Assembly: GCF_043195195.1 (NCBI RefSeq)
Contig: NZ_JBAFWT010000028.1
Span: forward strand, 9,521-73,520
Direction of reading: 5' to 3'
Source: NCEH01 sp043195195
GTDB taxonomy: Bacteria; Pseudomonadota; Alphaproteobacteria; Rhizobiales; Xanthobacteraceae
DNA: 64,000 nucleotides
The notes beneath the pieces were generated by a model that searched no databases, had not been told where the DNA came from, and worked only from the letters and a program-made list of their open reading frames with translations. Below, piece after piece: positions 7,787 through 15,492 of the stretch (position 1 is its first letter; every line of letters starts with the position of its first letter). The translations under genes were made by a program, and so were the position numbers.

Positions 7787-8461
7787 TCAGGCAGCCGCAC
7801 GGGCCGCGATGTGCTGGGGGAAAAGCTGGGTGAAGCGGGCGCGCCATTCGGCGGCGGCGCGCGGCCACGGCCAGATGGAGATCCGTCCGCGCAGATGCGC
7901 GGGTTCGATGGTCTCGAAGTCCGGATGCCAGGGATGGGGCGAGGGGCACAGGAGCTGCGCGCGCTCGGCGGCGAGCATGCGCAGGTCCCAATCATGCACG
8001 CGCTTGGAGACCTCCGGCGGCAGAGGCCAGGGCTCGCCGGCGGCCTCATAGATGGCGGAGTCCAGATCGTGCTTCAGGCCGGCGATGGCGTCGCGCACCA
8101 GGGCCTTGCCCACGCGCTCCACGGTGGGACCGCCATTCATCATCTTCGCGAGCGCCCGGCCCGCGCGGATGGCGATGGCCCATTGCACGGGCGTGATCAG
8201 GTCTCCGCAATAGGATTCATGAGCGTCGTGCAACAGGAAGGCGCGCGCGACGACGATGCTGCCCGTCTCGGCCAGGATGGCATCCACGCCGAGCACGCAA
8301 TGCTGCGCTACCGAATAGGGGCCGCCGCCGGTCGCCCCGTTGAAGCGGGGCAGGCGCGCGAGATGGTTGGGGATATCGGTGACGAAATCCACCATGCCGG
8401 CGTGCGGCGTCATCAGGTCGCCGACGCGGCTGGTCTCGGTCTGCATCCAGGCTTCGGTCAT
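7787..8461 (-). CDS. HD-domain phosphohydrolase (YfbR-like)
   Basis: The 224-aa protein starts MTEAWMQTETSRVGDLMTPH at ATG 8461, overlapping the preceding stop (ATGA). HD-superfamily residues are visible in YSVAQHCVLG and AFLLHDAHESYCGDL, then RAIAGLKHDLDSAIYEA-like helices. YfbR-type HD enzymes dephosphorylate deoxynucleoside monophosphates, and phages use relatives to adjust nucleotide pools. The C terminus (WRARFTQLF) is hydrophobic and aromatic. The assignment to the HD fold is firm; the substrate is inferred. Confidence 0.8.
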   Translation of the reverse strand: MTEAWMQTETSRVGDLMTPHAGMVDFVTDIPNHLARLPRFNGATGGGPYSVAQHCVLGVDAILAETGSIVVARAFLLHDAHESYCGDLITPVQWAIAIRAGRALAKMMNGGPTVERVGKALVRDAIAGLKHDLDSAIYEAAGEPWPLPPEVSKRVHDWDLRMLAAERAQLLCPSPHPWHPDFETIEPAHLRGRISIWPWPRAAAEWRARFTQLFPQHIAARAAA

Positions 8462-8991
8462 GCGGCCTCGCCATCGCTGGGTTGAACGGAAACGAACGTC
8501 GGCGCGCCATCCACTATTTGGAGGCGAAAGGGCTGATCGCCCCATTTGAGGAAATGGACCGCCACGACCTCAGGGTTGTCCATGTCCCGCGCGTTCGACG
8601 CGAACTCTCGCGCGAACTCTTCGAGGGTTTCGGCGCAGCTTTCGGGCTCGCCCATCTCCCAGCAATTGGTGAAGTCGGCGGGCGCCCCGCCCTCTACCCG
8701 ATAGGTGCCGTCTGGATAGACAGTCACCTCGCGCGATCCGCGCGGTTCGCTCCACGTGAAATCCAGGCACTCGATCTCCGTGACCCACATCGCGTAGACG
8801 TCGGACGGATCGTCGCCGTCGTCATCAGCCCCGGAACCGCCGACCCTGAAGGCCAGAACGTCCGCGGCGGCGGCGCCGCCGCCGTCCCATAAGATCCAGT
8901 CCGTGGGGTGTGCCTTTCCCGGCGGCATCACTTCGTCAACCAGGAATTCCGGCCACCAGGTGCGGGTCGGCTGGGATTGATCGTTGTTCAT
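8458..8991 (-). CDS. Acidic phage hypothetical protein (177 aa)
   Basis: The 177-aa product begins MNNDQSQPTRTWWPEFLVDE and contains an acidic GSGADDDGDDPSD stretch and a CWEMGEPESC segment. The C terminus APTFVSVQPSDGEAA is nearly the same as that of the adjacent gene (APTFEPVQPNDGEAA). The shared tail codes for GAGGC followed by GC-ATGA, so it doubles as the ribosome site of the next gene. No family is recognised. Confidence 0.6.
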   Translation of the reverse strand: MNNDQSQPTRTWWPEFLVDEVMPPGKAHPTDWILWDGGGAAAADVLAFRVGGSGADDDGDDPSDVYAMWVTEIECLDFTWSEPRGSREVTVYPDGTYRVEGGAPADFTNCWEMGEPESCAETLEEFAREFASNARDMDNPEVVAVHFLKWGDQPFRLQIVDGAPTFVSVQPSDGEAA

Positions 8992-9269
8992 GCGGCCTCG
9001 CCATCATTGGGCTGAACGGGTTCAAAGGTGGGGGCCGCGCCGCCGAACTGGCGCAGCGCGATCTCTAGGGCGCGGTCGATGGTGCGGGCGAGCGGCCCGG
9101 TGCAGCGGGGATCTTCCCGCATGCTCACCATCCACGGGCCGACGCGGGCGGCGGCATCGCGCTGGCCGGTGCGCACCGCGAACAGCAGGGCCTGCGAGGC
9201 CTGCCACACAAGGCGCGCGATGCTGCCGGGGCCGGTGCCGCCGGGGGAATAGGAGATGAGCGCGCCCAT
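8988..9269 (-). CDS. Phage hypothetical protein (93 aa)
   Basis: Start taken at ATG 9269 (MGALISYSPGGTGPGSIARL); longer upstream reading runs into the previous gene. It is a compact helical protein with RDAAARVGPWMVSMRED and RTIDRALEIALRQFG. Its last residues match those of the neighbouring 177-aa protein. It sits in a run of short early genes whose role cannot be read. Confidence 0.55.
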   Translation of the reverse strand: MGALISYSPGGTGPGSIARLVWQASQALLFAVRTGQRDAAARVGPWMVSMREDPRCTGPLARTIDRALEIALRQFGGAAPTFEPVQPNDGEAA

Positions 9270-9273
9270 GGGT

Positions 9274-9714
9274 TCAGGCCGCCGCCAGGCCGGAGGGCGG
9301 ACCGGCCAGGGCGCGGGCCTCGTCTGCATATTCTTTGATCTGCGCGGCCGAGAATCCGGCGCGGGCGAGGTCATCGGCCGTGCAGCCGCCGGTGGCGTGT
9401 TCACAGGCGCGCATCACATCCGCCATGCGGACGGCGATGCCGGCTGGCGGGGCGGGCTGTGTGCCGTCCGCGACCTTAGCGAAGCGGAAGGGCGCGAAGC
9501 CTTGGGCGAAGCCATGCAGCCAGATGAGCGGCGCGGCCATCTGCTGGGATGGGTTGAGATGGTCGCCGGGCTCGACGGCGCGCACGGTGTAGATGTGGCC
9601 CTTGGCGAGGGGGAAGCGAGGGCCGGCGCCGAAGATGCTGGTGCAGCGCACCACGTCGTTCGCCTTGAGGCCGTGGGGATGGCCGACCTTCGGTCGGATG
9701 CTGCCTCCGGTCAT
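9274..9714 (-). CDS. Phage hypothetical protein (146 aa)
   Basis: The 146-aa protein begins MTGGSIRPKVGHPHGLKAND and has a beta-rich first half (VVRCTSIFGAGPRFPLAKGH, IYTVRAVEPGD) reminiscent of SH3-like or RNA-binding barrels seen in short phage proteins. The second half is helical (CTADDLARAGFSAAQIKEYA). The start overlaps the upstream stop as TGATG with GGGGAGG upstream. Family unknown. Confidence 0.55.
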   Translation of the reverse strand: MTGGSIRPKVGHPHGLKANDVVRCTSIFGAGPRFPLAKGHIYTVRAVEPGDHLNPSQQMAAPLIWLHGFAQGFAPFRFAKVADGTQPAPPAGIAVRMADVMRACEHATGGCTADDLARAGFSAAQIKEYADEARALAGPPSGLAAA

Positions 9715-10055
9715 CAGGCGGCCTCCCCGGTGGGGATTTCCCCGGCGGCGGCCTCGGCCAGCCCGGCGACAAACTCGGCACGCACGGTGGCGATGCGGGC
9801 GGCCAGGAAAGCGCGGGCATCGTCCGCGGCCTCCACCTGACCATCGAAGAGGCTGTCGTCTTCCTCTTCGAAGAGCTCGGTGTTGAGCGCCTGTTCCTGC
9901 CGCAGGGCCAGCTTCGGCAGGTGATCGGCGGCGGCGATGAAATCGCCGGCCTCTTCTTCGGCGAGGGCGAGCGCCGGCCCGAGGCCGGAGAGCGCGCGCT
10001 TCAGCTTGCGCGCCTCATCGGCGGTCAGTTGGGCGGGGAAGATGATGTCCGACAT
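9714..10055 (-). CDS. First gene of the leftward early operon (113 aa)
   Basis: ATG 10055 follows GGGAG at 10061-10065, making MSDIIFPAQLTADEARKLKR the start. The protein is acidic and largely helical, with an EEEDDSLFDGQVEAADDARA stretch and a C terminus GEIPTGEAA that encodes the ribosome site of the next gene. As promoter-proximal gene behind two operator-like repeats it should be among the first transcribed after induction. Function unknown. Confidence 0.55.
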   Translation of the reverse strand: MSDIIFPAQLTADEARKLKRALSGLGPALALAEEEAGDFIAAADHLPKLALRQEQALNTELFEEEDDSLFDGQVEAADDARAFLAARIATVRAEFVAGLAEAAAGEIPTGEAA

Positions 10056-10082
10056 AGGGGCTCCCATCGGGTGATGGGATAT

Positions 10083-10122
10083 GAAAGCGCCACTTGATTT
10101 AAAACGTCAAGCAGTGCTTTCA
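10083..10122. promoter_or_regulatory. Early-left operator region (two repressor half-palindromes)
   Basis: Two copies of a motif near AAAGCGGTGCTTGA are present: the reverse-strand form GAAAGCGCCACTTGAT (10083-10098) and TCAAGCAGTGCTTTCA (10107-10122). The same motif recurs three times between cI and cro. By position this is the OL-like operator controlling the leftward operon that starts at 10055. Confidence 0.5.
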
Positions 10123-10211
10123 AAAAAAGTCCAGCGCATCAAGAGTGTTTTGTGTTCTTGCTTCGTTCTCGTTTGCGAGTCACATTGTCGCGGTTAGCTC
10201 GGAGTAGAAAG

Positions 10212-10502
10212 ATGGCACATGTGACTTACTATGTCGTACTCGTGTTCGACCGATCCGATAAAGGTCGGCTGCGCCCCCGCGATCCTATTGCGCCTCAATC
10301 GAAGGCAGGTGCGCGAAGATTAGCATGCCGATTATCGCAGGAGGCGGCAGGCGTTCTTGCTTTCAGCCGGACCGGAAATATTGATATGGGCGACTGGCAG
10401 GATGCTGTGATCATATACAGGAAGGGTGATTTACCTGAGGATCTTGGGTTGCCTGATCATGAGCCGTGGGAAGAAGAGGGGTGTCTGTCAGAAATCGCTT
10501 AG
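10212..10502 (+). CDS. Small phage protein between cI and the early-left promoter
   Basis: ATG 10212 has GGAG at 10201-10204 upstream. The 96-aa protein starts MAHVTYYVVLVFDRSDKGRL and continues with PQSKAGARRLACRLSQEAAG and GDWQDAVIIYRKGDLPEDLG. It is a small alpha/beta protein that stops 3 bp before the convergent cI stop. Because it is transcribed opposite to both neighbours it may be expressed in the lysogen. I do not recognise a function. Confidence 0.55.
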   Translation: MAHVTYYVVLVFDRSDKGRLRPRDPIAPQSKAGARRLACRLSQEAAGVLAFSRTGNIDMGDWQDAVIIYRKGDLPEDLGLPDHEPWEEEGCLSEIA

Positions 10503-10505
10503 CTT

Positions 10506-11165
10506 TTAGCGGCGGGCGTATTTGCCGACAACTCGATGGCAAATCGGCCAATCAACCTTTGCAACGCGCCATTCTTTGGCGGGTTGCCATTGACGCAGAA
10601 GCCAATCCTGTTCCGTCCACGAAAGCAGGTTCTTCAAGATCGCTTCCACCTGCCCATCCGGTGCATGGTCATACAGGATAACATCTTCCTCCCGTGCGGG
10701 TGGAAGGCCCGGATGCACTAATGCCATGTCTCCTTGGCGATAGGCCGGGAACATGGAATCCCCCATGACAAGCATGCCGTAGGCACCGCGCACCCCTTCC
10801 AGAATGGACGGGCGCTTGACAACCTCGATTGCTTCAAAGGTCACTATCAAGTGGCCCGTGCCACCCATGGCAGCCGCATAGACGGGGAAGTCCCTCGGGC
10901 CGACCAATTCCGAGCCTGCGACAAACTGGGGCGTGAACGCTTGCGGCCTCTGATCCGGCACTGGCTCACCGGTAGTGTTGGTGAACCATTCCACCGGCAT
11001 CCCCAAAGCCGCGGCGATCTCTCTAAGCCGCGATAGTGTTACATCGCTTGCGCCGCTCTCCCACTGGGAAACCGCCTGCGATGAAACGCCCACGGCCTCG
11101 CCTAGCTTCCCTTGGGACCATCGGCGGGCTCGCCGCGCTTGTTTAATGCGATCTTTCAGCGCCAT
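10506..11165 (-). CDS. Prophage CI-type repressor (HTH plus S24 peptidase)
   Basis: This is a 219-aa LexA-like repressor. Residues about 5-58 form an XRE helix-turn-helix (QGKLGEAVGVSSQAVSQWES). The C-terminal half is an S24 self-cleaving domain with Ser137 in MGDSMFPAYRQGD and Lys178 in VEAILKNLL; the likely scissile bond is in YAAAMGG (about 96-102). It should hold the lysogenic state and be inactivated by RecA-driven autocleavage after DNA damage. It is divergent from the cro-like gene at 11248, with three operator-like repeats between them. Confidence 0.92.
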   Translation of the reverse strand: MALKDRIKQARRARRWSQGKLGEAVGVSSQAVSQWESGASDVTLSRLREIAAALGMPVEWFTNTTGEPVPDQRPQAFTPQFVAGSELVGPRDFPVYAAAMGGTGHLIVTFEAIEVVKRPSILEGVRGAYGMLVMGDSMFPAYRQGDMALVHPGLPPAREEDVILYDHAPDGQVEAILKNLLSWTEQDWLLRQWQPAKEWRVAKVDWPICHRVVGKYARR

Positions 11166-11175
11166 AGCGAAATCC

Positions 11176-11239
11176 TAAAGTGGTGCTTACAGGCGGTCCA
11201 CCAAACAGCGCTTGCGTTTTAATGAAAGCGGTGCTTGAT
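11176..11239. promoter_or_regulatory. cI-cro intergenic operators
   Basis: Three related motifs lie in the divergent intergenic space: TAAAGTGGTGCTTAC (11176-11190), ACAGCGCTTGCG (11206-11217) and GAAAGCGGTGCTTGAT (11224-11239). Together with two upstream of the leftward operon they suggest a consensus AAGCGGTGCTT, a near palindrome. Occupancy by CI and Cro is inferred by analogy with lambda. Confidence 0.5.
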
Positions 11240-11247
11240 TTGACGGT

Positions 11248-11469
11248 ATGGACAGCCGAGACGAACCACTGCGCCGCGCGATCAAGATCGCCGGCACATC
11301 ATCCGCCCTGGCGGCGCTGGTCGGTGTGACCCCTCAAGCGGTGTCGCAGTGGCCTCGCGTTCCGGCGTCACGTGTTTTGCTGGTGGAGCGCGCAACCGGC
11401 GTGTCTCGCCATGAATTGCGGCCCGATATCTACGGGCCGCTCGAAGAGAAGCGAGGGGAGGCGGCATGA
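11248..11469 (+). CDS. Cro/YdaS-type regulator
   Basis: The 73-aa protein has the YdaS-like helix-turn-helix ALAALVGVTPQAVSQWPRVP followed by VLLVERATGVSRHELRPDIY, the typical Cro-like antirepressor layout in proteobacterial prophages. It is divergent from cI and is the first gene of the rightward early transcript, so it should turn off cI during lytic growth. It ends KRGEAA, with the coding bases forming a ribosome site for the next ATG. Confidence 0.8.
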   Translation: MDSRDEPLRRAIKIAGTSSALAALVGVTPQAVSQWPRVPASRVLLVERATGVSRHELRPDIYGPLEEKRGEAA

Positions 11470-11522
11470 TCGTGAAGCATTTCGTTCCCCTCTTGTTGCG
11501 GCGGGCAACCGCTCCGCCGTGA
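11466..11522 (+). CDS. Possible 18-aa leader peptide after cro
   Basis: ATG 11466 overlaps the cro stop (ATGA) and is preceded by GGGGAGGCGGC, the same ribosome-site arrangement used by five other coupled genes in this prophage. The product would be MIVKHFVPLLLRRATAPP. It is very short and could be chance. Confidence 0.25.
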   Translation: MIVKHFVPLLLRRATAPP

Positions 11523-11587
11523 TCGGACCTTCAGACAGTCTCACCTAACCTTCGTTTTCGGAACGAAAAAGCAGAGGATCTTTTTTC

Positions 11588-12079
11588 GTGAGCGATATTG
11601 CTTTGCCTGATGGCCTGATCCCGCTCATCAAGAGCACCACCCGCGCGGCGGTTACCGCCTGCGTCGTGCCCGGTTCCACCGGCCCGCAACGCGTGGAGCA
11701 ACTGACGGGCTATTCCGCCGGCACCATCAGCCGATGGGGCGGCGATGCCCACAAGGACCTCGCCTCGCTCGAGGCCGTGTTCCTGATGGAATTTGTCTCG
11801 CAGAAGCCGGTGTTTGCCCGCGCTCTGGCGGCGCTGACCGGCCACCGGCTGGTGCCGATCGAAGACGGGGAACAGGCCGACGATCTCATCGGCGATCTGG
11901 TGCGCACCTCCGGTTCGGGCGGGCGCGTCACCACCGTGCTGGGGGCCGCCCTCGCGGATGGCGTCGTGACCCCGCGCGAGCGGGAGGATGTGCGCCGGGC
12001 GGTGTCCGAGCACGTGAGCCACCTCACGGCCCTGGAGCGCAAGCTTGCCGGCCTGCCGCTCGCGGACGGCGAGGGCTGA
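11588..12079 (+). CDS. CII-like phage regulatory protein (tentative)
   Basis: GTG 11588 is the likely start, with AGAGGAT (11571-11577) upstream; no in-frame ATG gives a sensible alternative. The 163-aa protein contains VEQLTGYSAGTISRWGGDAH, which reads as a helix-turn-helix, and a C-terminal helical region (LTALERKLAGLPLADGEG) that could mediate oligomerisation. Position just after cro matches phage cII genes. The CII label is inference from position and the HTH. Confidence 0.5.
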   Translation: MSDIALPDGLIPLIKSTTRAAVTACVVPGSTGPQRVEQLTGYSAGTISRWGGDAHKDLASLEAVFLMEFVSQKPVFARALAALTGHRLVPIEDGEQADDLIGDLVRTSGSGGRVTTVLGAALADGVVTPREREDVRRAVSEHVSHLTALERKLAGLPLADGEG

Positions 12080-12080
12080 C

Positions 12081-12719
12081 ATGGGCGATCTTTTCCCATT
12101 GACGCACCGTGGCACGCCGGGCGGCCCTCGCGCGGCACAGGTCGTCGCGTGCCATCGGTGCCCGGTGGAAAAGGTCGTGTTCGCCCACAATGGACGCTTC
12201 CCGGAACACACGCTTGTTGCGCGTTTCGAGAAGTGGGGTTGGGGCATAAGCCGGGACGGTGCCCACCTCTGCCCGGCCTGCCGCACCAAGGAAATCGCCG
12301 CGCGCCGCGCCGACCGCACCCCATCACCGGAGGAAAAACCCATGGCTGCGGCACCTGCGCCGAGCGCCTCGCCGAACGCGTCCGGCGCCATCGTCGAGCT
12401 CTACATGCTGCTTGACGACAAATACCAACGGGCGCGCAAGGCCTACATGGCCGGCTATTCCGATGAGCGGATCGCCAAGGAACTCGGCTTGTCGGTCACC
12501 GTGGTGGCGGAGCGGCGCGAGAAGGACTTCGGCCCCGTGGTCGTGGATACCACGCTCGAGGAGCTGGCCAAGGCCAGGGCCGCCTTGGCGGAGGGGTTGG
12601 CCGAAGTCCGCAAAGCGGCGACCAATCTGGCCGGGCTCGCGGGGCATGCTGAACGGCGTCTCGGCGATATGGACAAGTTGGTGTCGCGCCTCACCGCCAC
12701 CGACGCGGTGCAGGGCTGA
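12081..12719 (+). CDS. Zinc-ribbon plus HTH phage regulatory protein
   Basis: The 212-aa protein starts MGDLFPLTHRGTPGGPRAAQ at ATG 12081. Residues about 25-70 hold CHRCP and CPACR, a split CxxC/CxxC zinc site, separated by a WGWGISRDG strand. The middle part, AGYSDERIAKELGLSVTVVA, is a helix-turn-helix, followed by a long coiled helix with ELAKARAALAEGLAEVRKAA. A DNA-binding regulator of the replication operon is likely; no named family is recognised. Confidence 0.5.
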   Translation: MGDLFPLTHRGTPGGPRAAQVVACHRCPVEKVVFAHNGRFPEHTLVARFEKWGWGISRDGAHLCPACRTKEIAARRADRTPSPEEKPMAAAPAPSASPNASGAIVELYMLLDDKYQRARKAYMAGYSDERIAKELGLSVTVVAERREKDFGPVVVDTTLEELAKARAALAEGLAEVRKAATNLAGLAGHAERRLGDMDKLVSRLTATDAVQG

Positions 12720-12722
12720 ATC

Positions 12723-12947
12723 ATGCGCCAGCCCGTCGTCATCCGCCTCGATGCGCTTTACGCCCGCCGCGCGCCGGCGGCCCGCCGCATGGCCAAGCGC
12801 GGCTATGTGCTGTGGGAAATCGCCGCCTGCCTGCGCCTGTCGCGCGAGCGGGTGCACCAGGCCCTCGCGGGCCATGCCGCCAACGGGCGCGTGTGGTCGC
12901 AGCGCGAGCGCAATCTGATGGCGCGGGCGGGGAGGGCGCAGGCATGA
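12723..12947 (+). CDS. Small HTH protein (74 aa)
   Basis: The product starts MRQPVVIRLDALYARRAPAA and has a helix-turn-helix RGYVLWEIAACLRLSRERVH. It is basic and ends RNLMARAGRAQA. Its ATG is 3 bp after the preceding stop and its own stop overlaps the primase ATG, so it is part of one translationally coupled replication operon. Function unknown. Confidence 0.55.
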   Translation: MRQPVVIRLDALYARRAPAARRMAKRGYVLWEIAACLRLSRERVHQALAGHAANGRVWSQRERNLMARAGRAQA

Positions 12948-14173
12948 GCGGCGAGCGTGACCCCGATTTTGACGCATGGGTGGACGATGCCCGCGCGGTG
13001 ACGGTGGCTGAGGTGGTGGCGCAGCGCGGCATCCGCCTGGGAAAAGGCGCGGTGGAGCGGGTCGGGCCGTGCCCGGTGTGCGGCGGCACCGACCGATTCG
13101 GGATCAACACGCGCAAGAACGTGTTCTTTTGCCGGGGCGCGGGGCAGGGCGGCGATGCCATCGCCCTGGTGCAATATCTCGACGGCGCGGATTTTCTCGG
13201 CGCCTGCGAAACCCTGACGGGCCGCGCGCCGCTGCGCGGCGAGGGCACGCGCGCCAGCCCGGAGGAACTCGCCGCGCGGATCGAGGCACGCCGGGCTAAA
13301 GAGGCCAAGCGAGAGGCTATCTCCGACAAGCATCGCGAGCATGAGCGCAAGGCTCTCTACGCCATGTGGCGCGGCGCTCGGGTCGCGGCCTTTTCGCCGG
13401 TGCAGGACTATCTCGACCTGCGGGGCCTCGCCTTGCCGCGCGGTGCTGGGCTGCGGTTTCTGCCGGACGCGCCCTATTTCCATGGGCGCGAGGATGATGG
13501 CCGGGGCCGCACGTGCCCGCGCGTCATCCATAGCGGCCCGGCCATGCTCGCGCCCATCACCGATGCGGACGGCGTGTTCCGCGGCCTGCATTGCACCTGG
13601 TTGGACCTCGACCAGCCGAAGGGCAAGGCGGTCATCGCAGATCCCGAAACGGGCGAGGTGTTGGCGGCGAAGAAGGTGCGCGGCAGCAAACAGGGCGGGC
13701 GCATCCTGCTGGTGAAAGCGCCATTGGGCGCGCCGGAATGGCAGATCGCGGGCGAGGGCATAGAGACGGTGCTTGCCGTCTGGTGGGCGCTGGTGGCGAC
13801 CGGCGCGGACCTGCGCAACATCGAATTCGTCTCGGGGATCGACCTGGGCAATCTGTCCGGCCGCGCCACTGAGACGGTGCCCCATCCGACCGCCACCCGT
13901 ACCGATGTGCAGGGCCGCGTGAGCACCTGCAAGGTTCCTGGCCCGGTGCCGGACATGGACAGCCCGGCCATGTGCGTGCCGCCGGAGATCAAGCGCCTGA
14001 CCTTGCTGGGGGACGGGGACAGCGACCCCTTCACGACGCTTTGCGCGATGGAGCGCGCCCGCGCCCGCCACGCCGCGCGCGTGCCCGAGGTGGCCGTTGC
14101 GTGGCCTCCGGAAGGGATGGATTTCAACGACATGCTGCGCCCCGCGGCGCGGACAGAGGGGGAAGCGGCATGA
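12944..14173 (+). CDS. Phage primase with CHC2 zinc finger and Toprim domain
   Basis: Start at ATG 12944 (MSGERDPDFDAWVDDARAVT), overlapping the previous stop. The 409-aa protein begins with a DnaG-like zinc finger (GPCPVCGGTDRFGIN then FFCRGAGQGGDAI, about 40-70). The central region EWQIAGEGIETVLAVWWAL carries the Toprim glutamate and the C-terminal part has LTLLGDGDSDP with acidic residues that would bind magnesium. It should make RNA primers for the SF3 helicase encoded two genes later. The nested element has a helicase but no primase, so it may borrow this one. Confidence 0.88.
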   Translation: MSGERDPDFDAWVDDARAVTVAEVVAQRGIRLGKGAVERVGPCPVCGGTDRFGINTRKNVFFCRGAGQGGDAIALVQYLDGADFLGACETLTGRAPLRGEGTRASPEELAARIEARRAKEAKREAISDKHREHERKALYAMWRGARVAAFSPVQDYLDLRGLALPRGAGLRFLPDAPYFHGREDDGRGRTCPRVIHSGPAMLAPITDADGVFRGLHCTWLDLDQPKGKAVIADPETGEVLAAKKVRGSKQGGRILLVKAPLGAPEWQIAGEGIETVLAVWWALVATGADLRNIEFVSGIDLGNLSGRATETVPHPTATRTDVQGRVSTCKVPGPVPDMDSPAMCVPPEIKRLTLLGDGDSDPFTTLCAMERARARHAARVPEVAVAWPPEGMDFNDMLRPAARTEGEAA

Positions 14174-15492
14174 GCGCGCCTGAGCTTTTCCTTGGCGGGC
14201 GGGTAGCGCTATGGCGCGGCGACGTGCGCGAGATGCTCGCCGCCATGGAGCCGGATAGCGTCGATTGCGTCGTCACCAGTCCGCCCTATTGGGGCCTGCG
14301 GGATTATGGTGTCGCCGGGCAGATCGGCCTGGAGCCGACGCTTGGTGAGCATCTCTCCGTGATGGTGGATGTGTTCCGCGCCGTGCGGCGGGTGCTCAAG
14401 CCGTCTGGCACATGCTGGATCAATTATGGCGATTGCTACGCCACCTCTCCCAATGGGCGCAGCGCCGCCGATGTGAAGGCCGCAGGCAAGGATGACCGGA
14501 CCTTCCGGGATAAGCCGTTCTCGACCATCGGGGCGATCTATTGTCCTGACGCTACCGCAGGCGGTTATCGGGGTGGCACGAAGAACCTTAATAATCCCGC
14601 GGGTAGGGTAGTCGCCGGCGGATTCTTGAAGCCCAAAGACCTCTGCATGGTGCCGAACCGCCTCGCTATCGCCTTGCAGGATGATGGATGGTGGGTGCGC
14701 GCGGAAATCGTGTGGGCAAAGCCGAATCCAATGCCCGAAAGCATTCGGGATCGGCCCGCGACCGCGCATGAAAAGGTGTTCCTGCTCTCGAAAAGCGAGC
14801 GCTATTTCTACGATGCCGAGGCGGTGCGGCAAGGGAGGGTCTCGACCGGCGATTACAAGACTCCCGATGGTTGGGATACCGGTCCGGGCGGCCACGGGTC
14901 TGTGCACCGCGCGGGGCGAGAGAAGGGTGAAACCGTAGCAGCCAAGCGCGCCAAGCAGGCCGAGACCGCTGCCGCCGCCGCATCAGTAGGCGCGTCCAGC
15001 GGGCGCCGGATGGCGGGATTCAACGAGCGCTGGGATGCTGCGGAGAAAACCCGCGCCTCCGATGTCGCTGACCCGCGCCACACCGGCCACATCAATCACA
15101 CCGGCATCGATGCGGTAGAGCGCGGCTCTCGCAACCTGCGCAACTACGAACCCGCGCCGCTCACTGTCTGGCCTATCGCCACCAAGCCATTCAGCGAGGC
15201 ACATTTCGCGACCTTTCCTCCAGAGTTGGCGGAACGCTGCATCCTCGCAGGCTGCCCAAAGGGCGGATCGATGCTCGATCCCTTTGGCGGCAGCGGCACC
15301 ACGGCCATGGTGGCGCTGCGCCACGCGCGGCACGCCGCGCTGATCGAGCTTAACCCCGATTATGCCGATATGGCGCGCCGGCGGATCGAGCGCGATTGGA
15401 TGGGGCCAAGCGCTCGCGCCGCGCGTTCATCGCGGGGGGGGGAAGAATCTTCCGCGCCCTTATTTGATGGAATTGCGGAGGCGGCGGAGTGA
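14170..15492 (+). CDS. DNA methyltransferase (N4-cytosine/N6-adenine type)
   Basis: The 440-aa protein begins MSAPELFLGGRVALWRGDVR at ATG 14170. The catalytic motif TSPPYWGLRDYG is near residue 38 and the AdoMet-binding motif DPFGGSGTTAMVAL is near residue 380, an order typical of beta-group enzymes. A long variable target-recognition region lies between. No partner restriction gene is present, so protection of phage DNA from host restriction or marking of replication or packaging sites is likely. The start overlaps the primase stop (ATGA). Confidence 0.9.
   Translation: MSAPELFLGGRVALWRGDVREMLAAMEPDSVDCVVTSPPYWGLRDYGVAGQIGLEPTLGEHLSVMVDVFRAVRRVLKPSGTCWINYGDCYATSPNGRSAADVKAAGKDDRTFRDKPFSTIGAIYCPDATAGGYRGGTKNLNNPAGRVVAGGFLKPKDLCMVPNRLAIALQDDGWWVRAEIVWAKPNPMPESIRDRPATAHEKVFLLSKSERYFYDAEAVRQGRVSTGDYKTPDGWDTGPGGHGSVHRAGREKGETVAAKRAKQAETAAAAASVGASSGRRMAGFNERWDAAEKTRASDVADPRHTGHINHTGIDAVERGSRNLRNYEPAPLTVWPIATKPFSEAHFATFPPELAERCILAGCPKGGSMLDPFGGSGTTAMVALRHARHAALIELNPDYADMARRRIERDWMGPSARAARSSRGGEESSAPLFDGIAEAAE

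Noticed and set aside
6570..8051. 493-aa open frame on the plus strand
   Set aside because: It is antisense to the DUF2303, clamp-motif and HD genes, which have recognisable domains; GC-rich DNA commonly gives such long shadows.
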